NCBI RefSeq assembly: GCF_946885885.1
Contig: NZ_CAMPHN010000205.1
Location: 1-7,157, forward strand
Direction: 5' to 3'
DNA: 7,157 bases
DNA from: an uncultured Pseudomonas sp.
GTDB lineage: Bacteria > Pseudomonadota > Gammaproteobacteria > Pseudomonadales > Pseudomonadaceae
Below the pieces are notes generated by a model that searched no databases, was not told where the DNA came from, and saw nothing but the letters and a program-made list of their open reading frames with translations. Numbering within the stretch: the stretch's first letter is position 1; each line of letters begins with the position of its first letter. This document shows, in pieces, positions 1 through 5,549 of the stretch. A program made the position numbers and the translations under genes.

Positions 1-9
1 CATGGGTGG

Positions 10-35
10 AAAAACAGGCCGGCAAGGATAGCCTG
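10..35 (-). terminator. Possible weak intrinsic terminator downstream of the EAL gene
   Basis: Read on the minus strand, CAGGC (35-31) can pair with GCCTG (19-15) around an 11-nt loop, and the stem is followed at once by five T residues (14-10). It lies about 58 nt past the stop codon of the EAL-domain gene, as expected for a Rho-independent terminator. The stem is only 5 bp and the loop is large, so termination would be weak. The rest of 1-92 shows no gene on either strand. Confidence 0.35.
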
Positions 36-92
36 AAATCCCTCGCTCGGGCGCGTGGCCATGTACCGACTCCTGTGAAGCGGCGCGTCCCG

Positions 93-2144
93 CTAACCCG
101 CGCAGCGGCTGATGCCGTTGCGCAGCAGGCTGGTGAACTCCTGCGCATTGACCGCCTGGCTGAACAGAAAGCCCTGGCCTTCGTCGCAATGCCGCGCCTG
201 GAGGAAGTCGAGTTGCGCTTGTTCCTCGATGCCTTCGGCGACGATCCGCCGCTTGAGGCTGTTGCCCATGGCGATCACCGCGCTGACGACTATGCCGTTG
301 GTGGCACGGATGTCGCTGACGAACGAACGGTCGATTTTCAGCACGTCTATGGGTAACCGATTGAGTTCGCTGAGGCTCGAGTAGCCGGTGCCGAAGTCGT
401 CGACCGCCAGTTGCACGCCTATGTCCTTGAGCTGCCTGAGGATCTCGGCGCTGGTATGGGGCGCGCGCATCAACACGCTTTCGGCGATTTCCAACTGCAG
501 GCACTTGGCTTGCAAGCCGCTCGTGGCCAGGGCATCGCGTACGCTAGCGACGAAGCCCTGGCGGCGGAATTCCGTGGTGGAGATGTTCACGGCCACCGAG
601 GCCAGGGCGTAGCCGCTGTTCTGCCAGCGTTTGGCCTGGAGGCAGGCTTGCCGCAGCACCCAACCGCCGATCGGCGGTAGCAGGCCACAGGCTTCGGCGA
701 TCGGCACGAAGCGCGCCGGCGGCAGCAGCCCCCAGGTGGGGTGTAGCCAACGGATCAGCGCTTCGGCGCTGCTGATCGTGCCGGTGCTGAGATCGACCTT
801 GGGCTGATAGAACAACACCAGCTCGTTGCGCGACAGGGCGATACGCAGATGGGCTTCTATGAGACGGCGCTCGATCGCGCGCAGGTCCAGCTCGCGCTTG
901 AGGAAGTGATAAGGGTCGCGGCTTTGCTCCTTGCTCTGGAACATCGCCACGCTGGCGCTCTGGATCAGACCCTCGGCATTCTCGGCATCGTTCGGGTAGG
1001 TACTGATGCCGATGCTGGCGCGTAGCGGCAAGCGATAGCCTTGGTGCAGGGTGGCCAAGGCCGCGAGTATTTTTACCGCGGTACGCGCTGCATCTTCCGG
1101 CGGGTCGCGGGTATCGAGCAGTGCGACGAATTCGGTATCGCCCAGGCGCATGACGGTGTCCGAGCTGCGCACGCAATCGCTCAGGCAGTGGGTTACCGCG
1201 TGCAGCATCGGTTCGCCAAGGCGCTGCGGGTCGAGCTCGATATACAGCAGTGCCAGTTGCGCGCTGCGGTATTTGGCCACGGCGATGCGGTCGTCGAGCA
1301 GGGCGCGGTTGGGCCACTCGGTGAGCATCTCGTACTGCGCCTGTCGGGCGGTTTTTCGCGGCAGCTGGTGCGCGCCGGGCGTGCCGTGGAACACCAGCAC
1401 CGCGCCTTTGATCCGACCCATGGAGTCATGGTACGGCGCGGCCGAGTCCTCGATGGCCACTTCGCTGCCGTTGCGCCTGATCAGGTTGATGCCGGTGGTC
1501 AGGCGTTGGCAAAGGTCCTTGCGCAGCACCTGCACCACGGGGTTGGCGGCGGGTTCGCGGGTATCGCCGTTGACCAGGCGCATGACGTTCTCGATAGGTT
1601 GGCCGCGCGCCTCGGCGTCGAGCCAACCGGTCAGTTCTTGCGCGGCGCTGTTGAGGTAGTCGACCTTGCCGCCCATGTCGGTGCCGATGACCGCATCGCT
1701 GAGCAGCTCGAGGGTTATGTTGGCCCGCGCCTTTTCGATGATCAGCGCTTCCTCGACGGCCCGGCGCTGAATGATGACATGCAGCGATTGCGGCACCAGA
1801 TAGCTGTCGAAATGGTCTGGGCTGAAGCTGCCTTGGGCGCCGAGCTGAATGGCCTCCCAGGTCTGCCGCTCGTCCTCGGGCTCGCTGAGGACTATCAGCG
1901 GAATCCACGGCGCCAGGGCGAACAGTTGGTCGAAGGTGTCGAGGCCTTTGCTGTCGGCCAGGTCCAGTTCGACCAGAATCGCATCAATGATCTCCTTGGC
2001 GGCAGCGTTCAGGCGCACCAGGGCATCGTGCAGGTTGGACGACCACTCGCTGACAAAGCTGCCGTCCTGGGCTCTGGCGAGAATGCTTTGCAAGGCGTCG
2101 GCGTGGCTGGCGTTGCCGGTAACGATCAGAACTCGGTGGGGCAT
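93..2144 (-). CDS. Receiver-like/PAS/degenerate GGDEF/EAL protein, predicted c-di-GMP phosphodiesterase
   Basis: This 683-residue protein is predicted to hydrolyse cyclic di-GMP to pGpG. Residues about 3-125 form a receiver-like domain: the acceptor-like D61 and S87 remain, but the N-terminal acidic pair (TGN at 9-11) and the conserved Lys near 108 are missing. A PAS domain spans about 143-253. The GGDEF domain (about 270-415) reads GDTEF at 335-339, so synthesis is unlikely, yet the RxxD inhibitory-site motif (RSSD, 326-329) is kept. The EAL domain (about 425-675) has the expected metal and catalytic residues: E461 of EAL, N520, E552, E555, D582, D583, K603, E637 and Q657, with the DDFGTGYSS loop intact. 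No membrane segment is visible, so it is probably cytosolic. The ATG at 2144 was chosen because GGAG lies 9 nt upstream; the open frame continues 111 codons further but that stretch is low-complexity and domain-free. It is transcribed divergently from pgm. A specific gene name cannot be assigned. Confidence 0.9.
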   Translation of the reverse strand: MPHRVLIVTGNASHADALQSILARAQDGSFVSEWSSNLHDALVRLNAAAKEIIDAILVELDLADSKGLDTFDQLFALAPWIPLIVLSEPEDERQTWEAIQLGAQGSFSPDHFDSYLVPQSLHVIIQRRAVEEALIIEKARANITLELLSDAVIGTDMGGKVDYLNSAAQELTGWLDAEARGQPIENVMRLVNGDTREPAANPVVQVLRKDLCQRLTTGINLIRRNGSEVAIEDSAAPYHDSMGRIKGAVLVFHGTPGAHQLPRKTARQAQYEMLTEWPNRALLDDRIAVAKYRSAQLALLYIELDPQRLGEPMLHAVTHCLSDCVRSSDTVMRLGDTEFVALLDTRDPPEDAARTAVKILAALATLHQGYRLPLRASIGISTYPNDAENAEGLIQSASVAMFQSKEQSRDPYHFLKRELDLRAIERRLIEAHLRIALSRNELVLFYQPKVDLSTGTISSAEALIRWLHPTWGLLPPARFVPIAEACGLLPPIGGWVLRQACLQAKRWQNSGYALASVAVNISTTEFRRQGFVASVRDALATSGLQAKCLQLEIAESVLMRAPHTSAEILRQLKDIGVQLAVDDFGTGYSSLSELNRLPIDVLKIDRSFVSDIRATNGIVVSAVIAMGNSLKRRIVAEGIEEQAQLDFLQARHCDEGQGFLFSQAVNAQEFTSLLRNGISRCAG

Positions 2145-2153
2145 GTTGCAACA

Positions 2154-2157
2154 CTCC
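2154..2157 (-). promoter_or_regulatory. Ribosome binding site deciding the EAL gene start
   Basis: On the minus strand GGAG lies 9 nt before the ATG at 2144. Another in-frame ATG at 2159 overlaps this site and has no comparable Shine-Dalgarno sequence, so 2144 is favoured. The receiver-like beta strand RVLIV begins at residue 4 of the chosen product, as usual for that fold. Confidence 0.65.
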
Positions 2158-2614
2158 ATTGAGCAACGTTCAGGGCAAAACACGTCCGGGCCTGTTGCGG
2201 GCAGGCACGAAAGGCGGGGCGGCGAGCGTAACGGCTTGATGGCGGGCGACACGTCCCAGGCGCTGCAGGCTGACGGGTTCCTGTGGCGGCAAAGCGACGG
2301 GCTGGCGCCCGGATGCTGTGCTGAGGTATATCGACAGGGCTCTGCGACGGGGGTTCCACGCTTCGCAGGGCGCCGATCAACGGCATCGCCGCTGGCACTT
2401 TTGGCCCTTGCGGAAAAACAATCGGTGCGATTTCCGCCCGTTAAGAGGCGTGTTTGGCCGTGGCTCCCGTGCCGCACGTTCGCCCATGCGATAAATACTC
2501 GTCGCTGGTATCTGCGCTGGGGGTAAATCCATCGGCATAGGCGTTAAGCTATGGCGCCACTTTTCATCGCCAGCCATTGCCATGCGTCCGCCGTTGTGCG
2601 GCGTTCAGGTTAAT

Positions 2615-2620
2615 CAGGAG
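2615..2620 (+). promoter_or_regulatory. Ribosome binding site supporting the TTG start of pgm
   Basis: CAGGAG lies 6 nt upstream of an in-frame TTG at 2627. The only upstream in-frame ATG (2582) has no Shine-Dalgarno sequence and would add 15 residues that do not look like the family N-terminus. The TTG start is therefore preferred. Confidence 0.7.
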
Positions 2621-2626
2621 CTACTT

Positions 2627-4276
2627 TTGAGTTCGCGCATTCATCCCCTGGCCGGTCAGCCGGCCCCCGTTTCGTTATTGACCGATATCGGCCAACTGCT
2701 GGCGGCCTATTTCGATCTGCGCCCGGACCCCGGCGTGGCCGCGCAGCGCGTGGCGTTCGGCACCTCCGGGCACCGCGGCAGCTCGCTGCAATGCAGCTTC
2801 AACGAATGGCACGTGTTGGCCATCACCCAGGCGATTTGCGACTACCGCAGCAGCCAGGGCATCGACGGCCCGCTGTTTATCGGCGCCGACACCCACGCGC
2901 TGTCGCGACCGGCGCTGGAAACGGCGCTGCAAGTGCTGGCCGCCAACGGTGTGCAGACGCTGCTGTCGCAAGACGACGAGTTCACCCCGACGCCGGCGAT
3001 TTCCCACGCCATTTTGGTGCACAACAAGGGCCGCAGCCGCGGCCTGGCGGATGGCATCGTGATCACTCCTTCGCACAATCCGCCGGACAGCGGCGGCTTC
3101 AAGTACAACGCCAGCAACGGCGGCCCGGCCGATACCGATATCACCGGCTGGGTGCAGAACCGCGCCAACAGCCTGCTCGAAGGCGGGCTGCGCGAGGTCA
3201 AGCGCATGTCCCTGGACGAGGCGCTGCAAGCGCCGGGCACCCATCGGCACGATTACCTCGCGGCCTATGTGGCGGATCTCGATAGCGTCATCGACTTCGC
3301 ACCGATACGCGCGGCCGGCCTGCGCCTGGGCGTCGACCCGCTGGGCGGCGCGGGCGTGCGTTACTGGTCGCGTATCGCCGAGCGCTACGCCATCAATCTG
3401 GATGTGGTCAGCGAAACCGTCGACCCGCAGTTCGCGTTCATGAGCCTGGATTGGGACGGCAAGATCCGCATGGACCCGTCCTCGCGCGATGCCATGCAGC
3501 GCCTGATCGGCCTTAAGGATGGTTACGACATCGCCTTCGCCTGCGACACCGACTACGACCGCCATGGCGTGGTGGCGCCGAGCGTCGGCCTGCTGCCGGC
3601 CAACCACTTTCTCAGCGTCGCCGCCGATTACCTGTTCCAACAGCGCCCGCAGTGGAGCGTGCGCACCGCGCTGGGCAAAACCCTGGTCAGCAGTGCGATG
3701 ATCGACCGGGTCGCCGCGCGTTTGGGGCGCCAGCTGGTCGAGGTGCCGGTGGGTTTCAAATGGTTCGTCGACGGTCTGGTCGACGGCTCCCTGGGCTTCG
3801 TCGGCGAGGAGAGCGCCGGCGCCACCTGCCTGCGCCGCGACGGCAGCGTCTGGACCACCGACAAGGACGGCATGGTGCTGGCCCTGCTGGCTGCCGAGAT
3901 GACCGCCAGCCGCGGGCGCGATCCGGGCGAGCTGTATCGCGGGTTGGTCGATGAGTTCGGCGCGATCTACGCCGACCGCGTCGATGCGCCGGCCAACGCC
4001 GCGCAGAAAAAAGCCTTGGGCAAGCTGTCGCCGCAGCAACTGCACAGCGATCGGCTGGCCGGCGATGCCATCGTCCAGGTGCTCGACAAGGCGCCGGGCA
4101 ACGGCGCGTCCATCGGCGGCATCAAGGTGGTCAGCGAGGGCGGTTGGTTCGCCGCGCGGCCATCGGGCACCGAGGATATCTACAAGATCTACGCCGAAAG
4201 CTACCGCGACGAAGCGCACCTGCAACGCATCCTCGGCGAGGCGCAGCAGATCGTCGACGCGGCATTGGCGCTTTAG
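2627..4276 (+). CDS. pgm: Phosphoglucomutase, alpha-D-glucose phosphate-specific
   Basis: This cytosolic enzyme interconverts glucose 1-phosphate and glucose 6-phosphate through a phosphoserine intermediate, linking central metabolism to glycogen, trehalose and nucleotide-sugar synthesis. Four signature loops of the phosphohexomutase superfamily are present: the N-terminal TSGHRGSS (46-53); the active-site TPSHNP (147-152) with phosphoryl-accepting S149; the Mg2+ loop DTDYDR (307-312) with D307, D309 and D311; and the sugar-binding GEESAGA (393-399). The phosphate-binding RPSGTE follows at 511-516 in domain 4. The 549 residues from the TTG start match the length of about 546 known for E. coli Pgm, and the N-terminus HPLAGQPAP resembles family members. 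The motif set fits the glucose-specific Pgm branch rather than AlgC-type PMM/PGM. It appears monocistronic: 482 bp precede it, and about 500 bp separate it from the next gene. No truncation or frameshift is seen. Confidence 0.95.
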   Translation: MSSRIHPLAGQPAPVSLLTDIGQLLAAYFDLRPDPGVAAQRVAFGTSGHRGSSLQCSFNEWHVLAITQAICDYRSSQGIDGPLFIGADTHALSRPALETALQVLAANGVQTLLSQDDEFTPTPAISHAILVHNKGRSRGLADGIVITPSHNPPDSGGFKYNASNGGPADTDITGWVQNRANSLLEGGLREVKRMSLDEALQAPGTHRHDYLAAYVADLDSVIDFAPIRAAGLRLGVDPLGGAGVRYWSRIAERYAINLDVVSETVDPQFAFMSLDWDGKIRMDPSSRDAMQRLIGLKDGYDIAFACDTDYDRHGVVAPSVGLLPANHFLSVAADYLFQQRPQWSVRTALGKTLVSSAMIDRVAARLGRQLVEVPVGFKWFVDGLVDGSLGFVGEESAGATCLRRDGSVWTTDKDGMVLALLAAEMTASRGRDPGELYRGLVDEFGAIYADRVDAPANAAQKKALGKLSPQQLHSDRLAGDAIVQVLDKAPGNGASIGGIKVVSEGGWFAARPSGTEDIYKIYAESYRDEAHLQRILGEAQQIVDAALAL

Positions 4277-4297
4277 GTCCCCGGCCGGCGTGCAGTT

Positions 4298-4399
4298 CCG
4301 TAGGGCGGGTTAGGCTCACGCCGTTGGCGCGGATATACAACCGAACCTCGCCCGCCGTAACCCGCCAGGGCAGCCCGCAGATACCGCTGTTGGGTTACG
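4298..4399. repeat. Degraded palindromic intergenic repeat (GGCGGGTTA/TAACCCGCC type)
   Basis: GGCGGGTTA at 4304-4312 is exactly mirrored by TAACCCGCC at 4358-4366. A third half-site, GGGTTACG at 4392-4399, mirrors CGTAACCC at 4356-4363. The unit opens with CCGTAGGG (4298-4305), the same octamer that opens the stronger hairpin at 4480. Short GTAGGG-led palindromes of this style are familiar from intergenic DNA of pseudomonads. The inner arms no longer pair well and the expected closing CCCTAC next to 4366 is missing, so this looks like an eroded copy. Confidence 0.55.
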
Positions 4400-4481
4400 C
4401 GGCAGCTTGCATCGCGGCGTGACAATGGCATGCCGCTGGCCGCTAACTTGCGCGGCCCGCCCCAACCTACGTGCCGACCCC

Positions 4482-4542
4482 GTAGGGTGCGCCATGCGCA
4501 CCGAGAACCCGTGCCGGAGCTGGTGCGCGCGGCGCACCCTAC
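4482..4542. repeat. Near-perfect 61-bp inverted repeat (GTAGGGTGCGCC family)
   Basis: GTAGGGTGCGCC (4482-4493) is exactly mirrored by GGCGCACCCTAC (4531-4542). After a 2-bp break, GCGCACC (4496-4502) mirrors GGTGCGC (4522-4528), leaving a 19-nt loop at 4503-4521. The arms therefore pair over 21 positions with one mismatch and one possible G-U. No T-run follows on either strand, so a standard intrinsic terminator is unlikely, although the RNA hairpin could stabilise a pgm 3' end. It resembles dispersed intergenic repeats of pseudomonads; copy number cannot be judged from this window. Confidence 0.75.
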
Positions 4543-4649
4543 CCATGGTGACCCATGCAATACGCACTGGGTACAGAGCCATTAAAAAGCCTGCACTTTC
4601 TCTTTCCTCGGGCGGTCACAACTACGTCGACACCCGCCATTCGCGCGCT

Positions 4650-4715
4650 TCAGCGCGTCATCGGGGATTGGCTGCCGTTCAACCCGCACGTCCAGGCCAT
4701 CAGCGCGCTATCGGG
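4650..4715. repeat. Imperfect direct repeat with 50-bp period
   Basis: TCAGCGCGTCATCGGG at 4650-4665 recurs as TCAGCGCGCTATCGGG at 4700-4715, matching 14 of 16 bases exactly 50 bp apart. The first copy also overlaps a small hairpin (CGCGC at 4644-4648 with GCGCG at 4653-4657). The pair sits 59-124 bp upstream of the DUF3309 start, where regulatory sites could lie. Chance similarity in GC-rich DNA is possible and no known regulator is recognised. Confidence 0.35.
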
Positions 4716-4773
4716 CCGGTGGGTCGTTCGCGACCGCTGCGGATGCATGAAGCTACTCATCGAGGAGAAAAAC

Positions 4774-4932
4774 ATGACCGTGGGAACCATACTTTTGATC
4801 ATCCTGATTCTGCTGCTTATCGGCGCCATCCCCACATGGCCGTATAGCCGGGGATGGGGTTACGGGCCTTCCGGTGGTTTGGGCGCGGTGCTGGTGATCG
4901 TGCTCGTTCTGCTGTTGTTGGGCGTGCTATAG
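4774..4932 (+). CDS. DUF3309-type small hydrophobic membrane protein
   Basis: This 52-residue protein has a hydrophobic segment at about 4-20, a central turn with TWPYSRGWGYGPSGG (21-35), and a second hydrophobic segment at about 36-52. The hydrophobic-tryptophan/tyrosine/glycine-hydrophobic layout, especially the PTWP and GWGYGPSGGLG stretch, is characteristic of DUF3309, whose function is unknown. It should be a two-helix inner-membrane protein with a short polar loop. The ATG at 4774 is preceded by GAGGAG (4762-4767) at 6-nt spacing. An open frame extends upstream to 4555, but that part lacks a ribosome site and family similarity. It appears to be transcribed alone: the neighbours are about 500 bp upstream and 169 bp downstream. 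No specific role can be inferred from context. Confidence 0.85.
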   Translation: MTVGTILLIILILLLIGAIPTWPYSRGWGYGPSGGLGAVLVIVLVLLLLGVL

Positions 4933-5002
4933 CCCGGCAAAAATGCCCTGTGCGCGTACTGTGCTGCGTGCCGGGGGATAGGCGGGGCCGGCGTTTGCCG
5001 GC
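4933..5002 (+). other. Inverted repeats after the DUF3309 gene, no T-run
   Basis: CCCGGCA at 4933-4939 is mirrored by TGCCGGG at 4969-4975 around a 29-nt loop. A compact hairpin GCCGGC-GTTT-GCCGGC follows at 4987-5002. Both fall just after the DUF3309 stop codon and could slow RNA polymerase or mark the RNA 3' end. Neither is followed by a T-run, so a classical intrinsic terminator is not supported. Confidence 0.3.
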
Positions 5003-5101
5003 TTCGCCGTGTATGCGCGATGGCGTTCCTGTGGCACCTGCGCTTTTATCGCGCGCCGCCAGGGTTTAGTCTGCGCGGCGAACCCTTGCGCAGCGGCCGC
5101 C

Positions 5102-5464
5102 ATGTACCGTCTCGATTTGAAAATTCGCCTGCATAACGGCGCCGATATCGCCATCGGCCCCGGCAAGGCCGACCTGCTCGACGCTATCGCCCGCGAGGGC
5201 TCGATCAGCGCCGCCGCGCGCAGCCTGGGCATGTCCTACAGACGCGCCTGGCTGCTGGTCGAGACCATGAACCGCAGCTTCAAGGAGCCGCTGGTCACCA
5301 CCCTGGCCGGCGGCAAGCACGGCGGCGGCACGCAGTTGACCGCCATGGGCGAGCAGGTGTTGCAGCGTTACCGGCAACTCTGCGCGCAGGCGCTGGCCGC
5401 GGTGCAGGACGGCCTCGACGACCTCGGCGATCTGCTCGCGCCCCCCGTTTCGCCGACGCCTTAA
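5102..5464 (+). CDS. Stand-alone ModE-type winged-helix DNA-binding regulator
   Basis: The 120-residue product resembles the N-terminal DNA-binding half of ModE, the molybdate-responsive regulator. An initial strand region (2-18) leads into GPGKADLLDAIAREGS (19-34), a helix-turn-helix at about 33-57 containing SAAARSLGMSYRRAW, and a Gly-rich wing (70-76) followed by TQLTAMGEQVL. Helix about 84-112 probably mediates dimerisation. E. coli ModE is about 262 residues with paired Mop-type molybdate-binding domains; here the protein ends after the DNA-binding domain with a Pro-rich tail. It is encoded 85 bp upstream of modA in the same direction, and a ModE-like operator lies in that gap, so control of modABC is the obvious inference. 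The ATG at 5102 places the family's first strand at the N-terminus, but no good Shine-Dalgarno sequence is visible; an in-frame ATG at 5009 is the alternative. Known relatives act as repressors, but this one's effector is uncertain. Confidence 0.8.
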   Translation: MYRLDLKIRLHNGADIAIGPGKADLLDAIAREGSISAAARSLGMSYRRAWLLVETMNRSFKEPLVTTLAGGKHGGGTQLTAMGEQVLQRYRQLCAQALAAVQDGLDDLGDLLAPPVSPTP

Positions 5465-5506
5465 GCAAGTCGCTAGCGCATAGCCAGGTTCTGCTGGACG
5501 GCGTTT

Positions 5507-5530
5507 CGTTATATATAGGAGGATATAGCG
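5507..5530 (+). promoter_or_regulatory. Predicted ModE operator overlapping the modA promoter
   Basis: CGTTATATA (5507-5515) and GATATAGCG (5522-5530) form an inverted repeat with a 6-bp spacer; 7 of 9 arm positions are symmetric. This agrees with the published ModE-box pattern of inverted CG(C/T)TATATA halves separated by about 6-7 bp. It is the only AT-rich patch in the modE-modA gap and includes the best -10 candidate, TATATA at 5512-5517; the -35 at 17-bp spacing (TTCTGC, 5489-5494) is weak. A bound ModE dimer would block RNA polymerase, as known for E. coli modA. Predicted transcription would start near 5524. Confidence 0.75.
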
Positions 5531-5536
5531 CTTGCC

Positions 5537-5542
5537 GAGGAG
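5537..5542 (+). promoter_or_regulatory. Ribosome binding site deciding the modA start
   Basis: GAGGAG lies 7 nt before the ATG at 5550. A second stronger-looking AGGAGG (5517-5522) precedes an in-frame TTG at 5532, but it lies within the operator and probably upstream of the transcription start. The ATG at 5550 also gives the more typical signal-peptide N-terminus. Confidence 0.65.
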
Positions 5543-5549
5543 TTCGCCG

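Larger units (their letters stand above)
2145..2626. other. Divergent intergenic region between the EAL gene and pgm
   Basis: This 482-bp stretch must hold promoters for both flanking genes. Open frames run through it on both strands, but their translations are Arg/Pro/Ala-rich with no recognisable domain, typical of GC-rich non-coding DNA. An AT-rich patch around 2490-2497 (gATAAATAC) could be a -10 element for pgm, but no convincing -35 lies 16-18 bp upstream. A small hairpin (GCCTG at 2190-2194 with CAGGC at 2202-2206) lies in the EAL leader. I saw no c-di-GMP riboswitch and no complete sigma-54 site. Confidence 0.5.
4277..4773. other. Gene-free region rich in palindromic intergenic repeats
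   Basis: Nearly 500 bp separate pgm from the small DUF3309 gene. The open frames crossing it are Arg-rich or lack domain features and start sites, so I call no gene. The first half (4298-4542) is dominated by inverted repeats described separately. The second half (4543-4773) contains an A+T-richer patch near 4580-4615, a 50-bp-spaced direct repeat and the leader of the DUF3309 gene. No hairpin followed by a T-run was found directly after pgm, so the pgm terminator is not identified. Confidence 0.6.

Noticed and set aside
1041..2162. A 373-codon open frame antisense to the EAL gene
   Set aside because: It is a shadow of the well-supported EAL-domain coding frame, with no domain or motif of its own.
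2325..2360. An AlgU/sigma-E-like promoter on the minus strand upstream of the EAL gene (GGAAC followed by TGTCGATA)
   Set aside because: Only the GGAAC core of the -35 matches; the -10 differs from the consensus, so the match is not beyond chance.
2393..2411. A sigma-54-like promoter (TGGCAC followed by TTGC)
   Set aside because: The two elements are separated by 9 bp instead of the required 5, so the GG-GC spacing is wrong.
2145..2477. A 111-codon N-terminal extension of the EAL protein from an ATG at 2477
   Set aside because: The translation is Arg/Pro/Ser/Cys-rich without domain features, and a good GGAG site precedes the ATG at 2144, where the receiver-like fold begins.
2145..2480. A c-di-GMP riboswitch in the leader of the EAL gene
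   Set aside because: I looked for the conserved GEMM-type core and its tetraloop/receptor elements on the minus strand and did not see them.
2675..4225. A 516-codon open frame antisense to pgm
   Set aside because: It mirrors the codon pattern of a clear pgm gene, and its Ala/Arg/Gln/His-rich translation matches no family I recognise; long antisense frames are common in GC-rich DNA.
4555..4773. A 125-residue version of the DUF3309 protein starting at 4555
   Set aside because: The upstream 73 codons have no ribosome site and no family resemblance, whereas GAGGAG precedes the ATG at 4774, which gives the usual family length.
5032..5047. A second sigma-54-like TGGCAC upstream of the ModE-like gene
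   Set aside because: No TTGC follows at the required spacing.
5009..5101. A longer ModE-like protein starting at 5009
   Set aside because: The added 31 residues are Cys/Arg/Ala-rich and do not resemble the family N-terminus. The ATG at 5102 is preferred, although its ribosome site is poor, so this rejection is not firm.
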